In this document: piece after piece, positions 1 through 6,833 of the stretch | How the letters are laid out: the number at the start of each line of letters is the position of its first letter | Numbering within the stretch: the stretch's first letter is position 1 | Origin: Acidobacteriota bacterium | Lineage (GTDB): Bacteria > Acidobacteriota > Vicinamibacteria > Vicinamibacterales > UBA8438 | Assembly: GCA_009838525.1 (NCBI GenBank) | Contig: VXRJ01000003.1 | Coordinates: forward strand, 23,157 to 87,156 | DNA length: 64,000 nt | Direction of reading: 5' to 3' | The notes under the pieces: generated by a model | What the model was told of the DNA's origin: nothing | Database searches by the model: none | The model's input: the letters and a program-made list of their open reading frames with translations, nothing else | Position numbers and translations under genes: made by a program

Positions 1-787
1 GGCGTTCCTGACCGAGGAAGAGGCGGCGGAACGCGAGGCGCGGGCGGTTCAGCGCGACCTCGATCTGTTGGAACGGGACGCCCAGCGGACCGAAGCGGGC
101 GGGAGCATCGGAGCCTACAACAACTTCTGGATGGACCGCGGCACACGTGACGTCGGAACGCGGCGGACCTCGCTCATCGTCGACCCGCCGAACGGCCGCC
201 TGCCAATCGCGACCGAGCGCGGACAGGCGCGCAACGCCATGGGCCGCGGTTCCTTCGGCGCCTACATCCCGGCGTCCTACACCGCGCTGAGCAACGCGGA
301 CCGCTGCATGATGGGCTTCAACGCCGGTCCGCCGATCACGCCGGGCGGCTACAACCAGAACGTGCAGATCTTCCAGACTCCCAACGAGGTCGTGCTCCTG
401 ACCGAAATGGTCCACACCGTCCGCGTCATCCCGATCGAAGACGGACGCCCGGCCATTCATGACGAGCGGCTCGCCCAGTGGTCCGGCGTATCGCGCGGTT
501 ACTGGGACGGCGACACCCTGGTGGTCGAGACGACCAACTTCGACGAGAAACGCAACTGGCGCGGCACCAGCTCGACCATGCGGCTGGTGGAGCGATTCAC
601 CCGCATCGACGAGGGGACCCTGGAGTACGAGTTCACGGTGAACGACCCGATGACCTGGGTCCGCCCCTGGACGGTGAACCTCCCGATGGTCAAGAACGAC
701 CTGCCGCTCTTCGAGTATGCCTGCCACGAGGGGAACTACTCGATGGAGACGATGCTCACCGGCGCGCGCGCCGATGAAGCCCGGTAG
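1..787 (+). CDS. Secreted 'PDLQGVW'-family protein, copy 1 (5' end outside window)
   Basis: The reading frame is already open at base 2 and ends at TAG 785-787, so the start codon and signal peptide lie outside the window. The protein is a near copy of the next gene (855-1820) at an offset of 1,030 bp and begins at that protein's AFLTEEEAAEREAR segment. I know this only as a large family of secreted Acidobacteriota proteins without an assigned domain. The visible part is rich in Tyr, Trp and Thr and looks beta-stranded (for example GYWDGDTLVVETTNF). No catalytic motif is recognisable, so no function is assigned. Confidence 0.8.
   Translation, partial: AFLTEEEAAEREARAVQRDLDLLERDAQRTEAGGSIGAYNNFWMDRGTRDVGTRRTSLIVDPPNGRLPIATERGQARNAMGRGSFGAYIPASYTALSNADRCMMGFNAGPPITPGGYNQNVQIFQTPNEVVLLTEMVHTVRVIPIEDGRPAIHDERLAQWSGVSRGYWDGDTLVVETTNFDEKRNWRGTSSTMRLVERFTRIDEGTLEYEFTVNDPMTWVRPWTVNLPMVKNDLPLFEYACHEGNYSMETMLTGARADEAR
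329..765 (+). repeat. 437-bp block identical to 1359-1795
   Basis: By hand comparison this block is identical base for base to 1359-1795. The preceding 328 bases of the same two genes carry about 29 mismatches. The sharp change from diverged to identical fits recent gene conversion or unequal crossing-over between the tandem copies. Confidence 0.85.
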
Positions 788-854
788 GCGCCGACCGCGA
801 GTTCGGTTTTGGTTTCGTCAGTCCGTGCAGTCAGGCAGTTGAGGGAGAAGTGCA

Positions 855-1820
855 ATGGCGCGTAGGTATTCGGCACTGTTGATCATCACGTTGGCTGGCC
901 TGCTGGCGCTGCCGGCGGCGTCTCTGGCGCAGGAAGCGCCCGAGACCGCATGGGGCGCGCCCGACCTGCAGGGGGTCTGGGATTTCCGCACCATTACGCC
1001 GCTCCAGCGTCCGTCGGACCTGGGCGACAAGGCGTTCCTGACCGAGGAAGAGGCGGCCGAACGCGAGGCGCGGGCATTGGAGCGCGAAGTCGAGCTGTGG
1101 GAAGCGGATGCCCGGCGCACCGAAGCCGGTGGGAGCGTCGGCGGCTACAACAACTTCTGGATGGATCGCGGCACCCGCGACGTCGGCACGCGGCGGACCT
1201 CGCTCATCGTCGACCCGCCGAACGGCCGCCTGCCCATCGCCACCGAGCGGGGACAGGCGCGCAACGCCATGGGCCGCGGCTCCTTCGGCGCCTACATCCC
1301 GGCGTCGTACACCGCGCTGAGCAACGCGGACCGCTGCATGATGGGCTTCAACGCCGGCCCGCCGATCACGCCGGGCGGCTACAACCAGAACGTGCAGATC
1401 TTCCAGACTCCCAACGAGGTCGTGCTCCTGACCGAAATGGTCCACACCGTCCGCGTCATCCCGATCGAAGACGGACGCCCGGCCATTCATGACGAGCGGC
1501 TCGCCCAGTGGTCCGGCGTATCGCGCGGTTACTGGGACGGCGACACCCTGGTGGTCGAGACGACCAACTTCGACGAGAAACGCAACTGGCGCGGCACCAG
1601 CTCGACCATGCGGCTGGTGGAGCGATTCACCCGCATCGACGAGGGGACCCTGGAGTACGAGTTCACGGTGAACGACCCGATGACCTGGGTCCGCCCCTGG
1701 ACGGTGAACCTCCCGATGGTCAAGAACGACCTGCCGCTCTTCGAGTATGCCTGCCACGAGGGGAACTACTCGATGGAGACGATGCTCACCGGCGCACGCA
1801 CCGATGAGGGAGGCCGGTAG
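855..1820 (+). CDS. Secreted 'PDLQGVW'-family protein, copy 2
   Basis: This 321-residue protein has a clear Sec signal peptide (hydrophobic stretch at about residues 8-25, ending ASLAQ). The mature part starts with WGAPDLQGVWDF, a signature of many secreted Acidobacteriota proteins of unknown function. The ATG at 855 follows an AGGGAGA ribosome site 6-7 bases upstream. A charged Glu/Arg-rich stretch at about 60-85 looks helical, and the rest looks beta-rich. It is the complete copy of the tandem pair and the two C-terminal halves are identical in DNA. The stop TAG lies immediately before, and in frame with, the CoxG-like gene. No enzymatic motif is visible. Confidence 0.88.
   Translation: MARRYSALLIITLAGLLALPAASLAQEAPETAWGAPDLQGVWDFRTITPLQRPSDLGDKAFLTEEEAAEREARALEREVELWEADARRTEAGGSVGGYNNFWMDRGTRDVGTRRTSLIVDPPNGRLPIATERGQARNAMGRGSFGAYIPASYTALSNADRCMMGFNAGPPITPGGYNQNVQIFQTPNEVVLLTEMVHTVRVIPIEDGRPAIHDERLAQWSGVSRGYWDGDTLVVETTNFDEKRNWRGTSSTMRLVERFTRIDEGTLEYEFTVNDPMTWVRPWTVNLPMVKNDLPLFEYACHEGNYSMETMLTGARTDEGGR
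1359..1795 (+). repeat. 437-bp block identical to 329-765
   Basis: Second member of the identical block pair inside the tandem duplicated genes. The copies differ again immediately after it, at base 766 versus 1796. Confidence 0.85.
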
Positions 1821-2264
1821 CTGGAAGTTTCCGCCAGCTACACGTTCGACGCCCCGCGGCAGCGGGTTTGGAACCTTCTCGTTGACCCTTCGGTAATCGC
1901 CTCGTGCCTACCCGGGTGCGAGGCGATGGAGCAGACCGCGGAAGATACCTACCGCGCGAAGCTCACCATGGGAATCGCCTCGGTCACCGGTCAGTACGAG
2001 GGGACCGTCCGGATGAGCGAAAAGAACGCCCCGGCCGGCTACACCTTGCTGGTTCAGGGAAGAGGCTCGCCCGGCTTCGTAAACGGGTCAGCCACCGTCA
2101 CCCTCGCGGAATCTGACGGCGGGGCCTCAACGCGGGTCGACGTCATCGGAAAGGCGCAGGTCGGGGGAACTATCGCGCGCGTCGGCCAGCGCCTTCTGGG
2201 CGGCGTTTCGAAGATGATGATGGACCGCTTCTTCGCCTGCCTGCAGGAAAAGGCGGCACAGTAG
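1821..2264 (+). CDS. CoxG-like SRPBCC protein (probable CTG start)
   Basis: The translation has the hallmarks of the CoxG / SRPBCC (START-like) family: a first strand SASYTFDAPRQRVWNLL, the turn LPGCEAM, and a C-terminal helix ending MDRFFACLQ. In CO-dehydrogenase clusters CoxG is a membrane-associated assembly or accessory protein, but no cox genes are nearby, so its role here is open. The frame begins straight after the in-frame TAG of the preceding gene. No ATG, GTG or TTG occurs before the ATG at 1926, which would delete the conserved first third. A CTG at 1821 follows an AGGGAGG ribosome site at about 1806-1812, so I use it as the start (147 residues). The alternative is a start at 1926 and an N-terminally truncated protein. 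Confidence 0.75.
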   Translation: MEVSASYTFDAPRQRVWNLLVDPSVIASCLPGCEAMEQTAEDTYRAKLTMGIASVTGQYEGTVRMSEKNAPAGYTLLVQGRGSPGFVNGSATVTLAESDGGASTRVDVIGKAQVGGTIARVGQRLLGGVSKMMMDRFFACLQEKAAQ

Positions 2265-2278
2265 AGCCGCCGGCGTGA

Positions 2279-3181
2279 CTACGCGCGCTTCCGCCTGCGG
2301 GCTGGAGCGGCGCGCCCACTCCCCGACGACGCGCGGGCGCCCCGCCGGGCTGACGTCTTCGCCGCGGAGGACTTCGCCGCCGCCTTGGCCGGCTTCTTCT
2401 TGCCGGCGCTCACCTGCTCGAGGCTCTTGCGTAGAGCGTCCATCAGGTTGACCACCTTGGCGGGCGTCTCCAGCTCCTGGACCACCACCTCTTCGCCAGC
2501 GATCTTCGCATCGATGATCCGGCGCAGTTCCGCCTGGTAGTCGTCGGTGAACTCCGACAGGTCGAGCTCGCCGGCAAAGGTGCCGATCACCTGCCGGGCC
2601 AGCTTCACCTCGTCCTCGTTCACGGTCTCCGGCAGATCGTCCAGCTCCTCGATCGCCGACATCCGTCGAAGCTCCCGGGCCTGACGGAGCGTGAACATCA
2701 CCAGTCCGTTGTCCCGCGGCTGCACCGCCACGACGTACTCCCGTCCCAGGAGGGCCAACTTGCCGATTCCGGCCTTCCCAACCAGCGCCTCGCGCAGCAC
2801 GGCGAAGGCGCTCGCCGCCACCTTGCCGTCGGGGGCCAGATAGAAGGGCCGCTCGACGTACATCGGATCGATGGTCTCGATGTCGGCGAACCGAAGCAGG
2901 TTGATGATACGGGTCGATTCCGGCCGCGCCTTTGCTATGTCCTCGTCGTCCATCACGACGTAGCGGCTTTTCTCGAACTCGAAACCCTTGACTATCTCGG
3001 TCTTGTCCACCTCGCGGTCGCACGACGAGCACCACTTCTTCTGCTGAATGCGAGTCTGGCACTCGCCGCACAACTGGTTGAAGCGGACCTGCCCGGTCGT
3101 ATTGGTCGCCGGAAAGACTCGGACCGGAACGGTCACCAGGCTTACCTTCAGATAGCCCTTCCACGTCGGACGTGCAGCCAT
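2279..3181 (-). CDS. ku: Ku protein, non-homologous end joining
   Basis: This 300-residue bacterial Ku is the homodimeric ring that binds DNA double-strand ends and recruits LigD. It begins MAARPTWKGYLKVSLVTVPV, typical of the family. It has the usual beta-barrel core, including FNQLCGECQTRI followed by CSSC, the segment IDPMYVERPFYLAPDG, and a KxxxQAREL-like helix. The last 40 or so residues are a Lys/Ala/Arg-rich basic tail, common in bacterial Ku and thought to bind DNA. The ATG at 3181 follows a GAGGGAGAG ribosome site. The gene diverges from ligD, with start codons about 75 bp apart, so the pair likely shares a control region. Confidence 0.95.
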   Translation of the reverse strand: MAARPTWKGYLKVSLVTVPVRVFPATNTTGQVRFNQLCGECQTRIQQKKWCSSCDREVDKTEIVKGFEFEKSRYVVMDDEDIAKARPESTRIINLLRFADIETIDPMYVERPFYLAPDGKVAASAFAVLREALVGKAGIGKLALLGREYVVAVQPRDNGLVMFTLRQARELRRMSAIEELDDLPETVNEDEVKLARQVIGTFAGELDLSEFTDDYQAELRRIIDAKIAGEEVVVQELETPAKVVNLMDALRKSLEQVSAGKKKPAKAAAKSSAAKTSARRGARASSGSGRAAPARRRKRA

Positions 3182-3255
3182 TCTCTCCCTCTTGCCTCGT
3201 GAATTCGCTCCCAGTCTATCGGCACGACACGCCGACTGCCATATGCTGGTTGGCC

Positions 3256-5421
3256 GTGGCGAAACGGACGGCGGGAACGGGCGCGCGGCCGGCACGAACG
3301 CCAAACGCGGCGATCTGGCGCGAAGACCCGCGGGACGTCCGCCCCATGCTGGCGGAACTGGCGCCGCCCGAAGCCCACTTCCGCCTCCTGCGGAACGAGC
3401 GGCTGATCTTCGAACCGAAGTACGACGGCATCCGTGCCCTCGTCGCGCTCGACGGCCCCGCCCCACCCGCGATCTATACCCGGCTGGGACGCAACAAGAC
3501 TCCCGAATTCCCCGATCTCTTCGATCCGCTCCGGCGCCTCGCGCGCCGACTGCGCCGCCCCGTGCTGCTGGACGGCGAAGTCGTGGCAACCGGGGACGAC
3601 GGCGCTCCCCTGGCGTTCCAGTACCTGCAGGATCGACTGCAAAGGACGGGCGCGGCGGCGGAAGCGGCGGCGCTCAAGGTGCCGGTCGCACTCATCCTCT
3701 TCGACCTGCTGCGCGAGGGCGACGAGGACCTGCGGCCCCTCCCCTGCCATGAGCGGCGGAAGCGGCTCGAACGCCTGTTGCGGGGACGGCGGCGCGACCT
3801 TCAACTGATCCGTCTGGCCGACAGCCAGGTCGGCGACGGTGAGGCGCTGGCCGCCGACGGCGAGGAGCGCGGTTGGGAAGGCGTGATCGCCAAGCAACCG
3901 GCGAGTCGCTACTCCTCCGGCCGCCGGAGCGCGCAATGGCAGAAGCTGAAGTTCACCAGCTCGGAGGATTTCGTGGTCGGCGGCTGGACCGCGCCGCGCG
4001 GATCGCGCCGGCACATCGGCGCCTTGCTCCTCGGCTACTACCCCGCCGACCGGCGTTGGACCCGGGCGACGCCGCTCATCTTCGCCGGTCAGGTCGGATC
4101 CGGCTTTACCGATGCCGAGCTCGACCGGCTGGCCAGTCGGCTCACGCCGCTCGTCACGGAGTCGTCGCCGTTCGCGGAAGTGCCGGCGCCGCACCGCCCC
4201 GAGAAGCGTGGCTGGGTCAAGCCGGAGCTGGTGGCGCGCGTTGCGTTCACGCAGTGGACGCGGGACGGCATCCTCCGCAACCCCGTCTACCACGGTCTGC
4301 GCGACGATGTCCGTCCCGCCGCGGTCCGCCATGACGACCAGCGGCCGGACACCGGCCCGCCACCGTCCGCCCCGCGCCGGCGCGTCGCACCCGAAGCGGG
4401 GCCGGAACCGGCTGCCGCGGATCTGTTGGCGGAGCTGAACGCGCTTGAAGCGAGCCGCCGGAAGGGCACGCTCGTCCTGGCCGGCGGCGCGCGCGTGCCG
4501 GTCGGCAATCTCCACAAGGTGTTCTGGCCCGAACCGGAACTCACGAAGGGCGACCTGCTCCGCTACTACCTGCGCGTTGCGCCCTATCTGCTTCCGGTGG
4601 TGGCGGGCCGGCCGCTCGTCATGAAGCGCTTTCCGAACGGCGTGGACGGGAAATCGTTCTATCAACACCGTGCGCCGGATCCGATCCCGGACGGCGCCCG
4701 GGTCGCGATCGTGGCGGAAAAGCTGGGCGCCGGGGCGGATCGATCGGCCGACTCCGAGGTGCCCTACCTGATCGGCGGTCAACTTCAGACACTGATCTAC
4801 ATGGCGCAGCTCGCCGTCATCTCGCAGGATCCGTGGTTCTCGACGCTCGACCGGATCACGGAGGCCGACATGACGGCGCTCGACCTCGACCCGATGCCGG
4901 ACGCGCCGTTCACGCGCGTGCTCGACGTAGCCCGCTGGCTGCACGACGAACTGGAGCGGCTCGGTGTCCCGTCGTTCGCCAAGACGTCCGGTTCCGAGGG
5001 TCTCCACATCTTCATCCCCCTGCCGGCCGGGACGCCGTACGAGGCGGGAATGATCTTCTGCCAGATTGTGGCGACTGTCGTCGCCGCGCGCCATCCGGAA
5101 GCGGCAACCGTCGAGCGGACCGTCCGCCGACGCCCGGCCGATGCGGTTTATATCGATACCCTGCAGAACATCTACGGCAAGACCCTGGCCTGCGCCTACA
5201 GCGCGCGGGCCAGTCCGTTCGCCGGCGTCTCCGCGCCGCTCACCTGGGCCGAGGTGCATGACGGTCCGAAGTCCGGCCTCCAGCCGCGCGACTTCACGAT
5301 GCGGTCCATCCACGCGCGTCTCGACGAGGTGGGCGACCTCTGGGCCGGCACGCGGTCGGCGGCGCCGGCGAACCTCGAGGACGCCCTGGCCAAGCTGGAG
5401 GCGGCAGTCAGCGGGGGGTAG
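3256..5421 (+). CDS. ligD: ATP-dependent DNA ligase LigD (ligase-polymerase, no phosphoesterase domain)
   Basis: This repair ligase works with Ku. The N-terminal half is the ATP-dependent ligase: motif I FEPKYDGIRAL with the adenylated Lys at about residue 55, motif III ILFDLL, motif IV EGVIAKQ, motif V WQKLKFT, then an OB fold. A Pro/Arg-rich linker leads to a C-terminal primase-polymerase domain with NLHKVFWPE, the metal-binding LDLDP at about 542-546, and KTSGSEGLHIFIP. The 3'-phosphoesterase domain seen in many LigD proteins is absent. The order is ligase then polymerase, the reverse of Mycobacterium. The GTG at 3256 is the start that avoids overlap with ku. GTG codons at 3172 or 3199 are possible but would add non-conserved residues. 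Confidence 0.93.
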   Translation: MAKRTAGTGARPARTPNAAIWREDPRDVRPMLAELAPPEAHFRLLRNERLIFEPKYDGIRALVALDGPAPPAIYTRLGRNKTPEFPDLFDPLRRLARRLRRPVLLDGEVVATGDDGAPLAFQYLQDRLQRTGAAAEAAALKVPVALILFDLLREGDEDLRPLPCHERRKRLERLLRGRRRDLQLIRLADSQVGDGEALAADGEERGWEGVIAKQPASRYSSGRRSAQWQKLKFTSSEDFVVGGWTAPRGSRRHIGALLLGYYPADRRWTRATPLIFAGQVGSGFTDAELDRLASRLTPLVTESSPFAEVPAPHRPEKRGWVKPELVARVAFTQWTRDGILRNPVYHGLRDDVRPAAVRHDDQRPDTGPPPSAPRRRVAPEAGPEPAAADLLAELNALEASRRKGTLVLAGGARVPVGNLHKVFWPEPELTKGDLLRYYLRVAPYLLPVVAGRPLVMKRFPNGVDGKSFYQHRAPDPIPDGARVAIVAEKLGAGADRSADSEVPYLIGGQLQTLIYMAQLAVISQDPWFSTLDRITEADMTALDLDPMPDAPFTRVLDVARWLHDELERLGVPSFAKTSGSEGLHIFIPLPAGTPYEAGMIFCQIVATVVAARHPEAATVERTVRRRPADAVYIDTLQNIYGKTLACAYSARASPFAGVSAPLTWAEVHDGPKSGLQPRDFTMRSIHARLDEVGDLWAGTRSAAPANLEDALAKLEAAVSGG

Positions 5422-5481
5422 GACGCCGTGGTGAATCCCCCGCTACATTCGAGCGGCCGCGCCACCCGGGTGGTTTGAACT

Positions 5482-5940
5482 CTACGGCTCGACGAAGTGG
5501 AAGTCCGCCGGCCCGTCCCGGCGCGCGAGGAGCACCACGTCCGCGTCCGCGTGCGTGTACCAGGCGTGGTGCGCACCGCCCGGGATAATCACGTAGCTGC
5601 CCGTCGTCGCCGTGTAGCGCGTGCCGTCCATGACGATGTCGACGGCGCCTTCCAGCACGACCACGGTTTCGGTGTGGGTGTGCCAGTGCATGGCGAATTC
5701 CGATCCGGCCGGAAACCTTGCGAAGTAGGTCGGACCGCCGGTGGCCGGGTCCGTTGCGACCGCCGCGTTGCGCAGACCGGCGGGAAAGCCCGGCCGGTCG
5801 GATGGCGGTCCCCAGTCGGCCTCTTTCCACGGCAGCACGAGCGGTGATTCGCCGTGCCGCACCGCTTCCTGCGCCAGGGTTATCGAGGGAACTACCGCCA
5901 GGAACATCGCCGCCAGCAGACACAGACGCATCCAGTTCAT
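5482..5940 (-). CDS. Secreted single-domain cupin
   Basis: This 152-residue protein has a Sec signal peptide (hydrophobic core about residues 5-22, ending TLAQ) and one RmlC-like cupin barrel. The metal-binding first motif reads HWHTHTETVVVLEG, the second motif is around IIPGGAHHAWYTH. Cupins of this type are usually periplasmic metal-dependent dioxygenase- or isomerase-like proteins, or simply binding proteins, and the substrate cannot be told. The ATG at 5940 follows GAGGTGAGGACA, a strong ribosome site. It is transcribed toward ligD, with 60 bp between the stop codons. Confidence 0.82.
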   Translation of the reverse strand: MNWMRLCLLAAMFLAVVPSITLAQEAVRHGESPLVLPWKEADWGPPSDRPGFPAGLRNAAVATDPATGGPTYFARFPAGSEFAMHWHTHTETVVVLEGAVDIVMDGTRYTATTGSYVIIPGGAHHAWYTHADADVVLLARRDGPADFHFVEP

Positions 5941-5978
5941 TGTCCTCACCTCACGAAACCACACTCATACGCGACCCA

Positions 5979-6422
5979 TCAGTCGTCGAACGGACTCCAT
6001 GTCCGCTCGAATCCAAAGTCCTGAAAGTCCCTCACGTTAGCGGTTGCAAACTCGGTAACGCCCTGCCGCCGCAGCGTGAAGGCCAGACGGGCATCGTAGA
6101 CACGGCGACGCCCGAAGACGGACTCGGCCGCTCGGGACCACAACTCTTCGTGCACCGCCACGCTGTCCGTGTCGAAGCCGAGCAGCATCCAACGCGGGTG
6201 CCGCCGGTAGGCCTGAACGACCTCGACCGCCTCGCGCGCCGACAGAGGTCGGGCGAGCACGGCGGGGTTCCGGAGAAGCGTATAGAACTCCACCAGTACG
6301 AGTTCCGAGACTGCGACGTCCTCACGCGGAGTCCAGTCCTCCAGCAGGCTGCGGGCGCGATTGTGAAAGGGACTGTCCCGACTGAAGCCGTAGAGCAGGA
6401 TGTTGGAGTCGAACGACGTCAC
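5979..6422 (-). CDS. vapC: VapC-type PIN-domain ribonuclease toxin
   Basis: This 147-residue PIN domain starts with SFDSNILLYG (first acidic residue at about position 5). It has a conserved Glu in SELVLVEFY, Asp in VYDARLAF, and Asp in ATANVRDFQDFG. These are the acidic residues that bind Mg/Mn in VapC toxins, which cleave tRNA or rRNA. The GTG start at 6422 overlaps the antitoxin stop as GTGA, so translation is likely coupled. The antitoxin gene lies upstream, the standard vapBC order. Whether the protein is active as a toxin is inferred from family and context. Confidence 0.88.
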   Translation of the reverse strand: MTSFDSNILLYGFSRDSPFHNRARSLLEDWTPREDVAVSELVLVEFYTLLRNPAVLARPLSAREAVEVVQAYRRHPRWMLLGFDTDSVAVHEELWSRAAESVFGRRRVYDARLAFTLRRQGVTEFATANVRDFQDFGFERTWSPFDD

Positions 6423-6718
6423 GGGCGCCGCACTCCTGACAGCCCCTGCCCTTCATCGGAACGACTGACGCCAGTCGGCTCGACGTCATCGTGAGCAGCG
6501 TCGCGAACTGCTTCGTGGCTCAGTCCGCGCCAACCCACGGCGTCCGACACTGGTGGACGCCAGGGCGGATACGCCGGCCCCGCGGCCAAGGGATACCGGG
6601 CAAGGAACTGCTCCGACGCGCGCCGGATGGTCTCCGCGAGCGACCATTCTCGAGTCGCCGCCAACCGCTTGAGATCGCGATATAGAGCGTCAGGAAGCTG
6701 CACCTGCGTCTTTATCAT
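6419..6718 (-). CDS. vapB: VapB-type ribbon-helix-helix antitoxin
   Basis: The first 40 residues (IKTQVQLPDALYRDLKRLA, then SLAETIRRASEQFL) form a ribbon-helix-helix DNA-binding domain: one strand and two helices. The remaining 60 residues are Pro- and Asp-rich and probably disordered until bound to the toxin. The gene begins at ATG 6718, only 8 bases downstream of the putative -10 box, so its mRNA would have little or no 5' leader. It overlaps vapC by 4 bases. Autorepression through the palindrome in its promoter is expected from the family. Confidence 0.85.
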   Translation of the reverse strand: MIKTQVQLPDALYRDLKRLAATREWSLAETIRRASEQFLARYPLAAGPAYPPWRPPVSDAVGWRGLSHEAVRDAAHDDVEPTGVSRSDEGQGLSGVRRP

Positions 6719-6725
6719 GCCATCA

Positions 6726-6754
6726 TATTTACATCTACATCATAATGATGTCAA
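6726..6754 (-). promoter_or_regulatory. Sigma70-like promoter of vapBC
   Basis: On the minus strand a perfect TTGACA (6754-6749) is followed after exactly 17 bp by TAAATA (6731-6726). The start codon of vapB lies 8 bases past the -10 box, which implies a leaderless or nearly leaderless transcript. The region is strikingly A+T rich compared with its surroundings. Confidence 0.75.
6737..6751. promoter_or_regulatory. 15-bp palindrome, likely VapB operator
   Basis: ACATCATAATGATGT is a perfect inverted repeat with 7-bp arms around one base. It lies in the promoter spacer and touches the -35 box. This is where an RHH antitoxin would repress its own promoter. Confidence 0.6.
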
Positions 6755-6833
6755 TCAGCAAAAAAGCCAAGCCAACTCCCATTCCCTGAACCCGCGACGG
6801 CCATCGATGCGAGTAACGGCTGCAAGGATCGGG

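Noticed and set aside
3182..3589. N-terminal extension of the Ku frame
   Set aside because: It would overlap the ligD coding start and encodes non-conserved Arg-rich sequence, whereas MAARPTWKG at 3181 is the standard Ku N-terminus.
5462..5473. Palindrome CCACCCGGGTGG after ligD, possible terminator
   Set aside because: The hairpin would have almost no loop and only a TTT tail. It may help between the converging genes but I cannot support it as a terminator.
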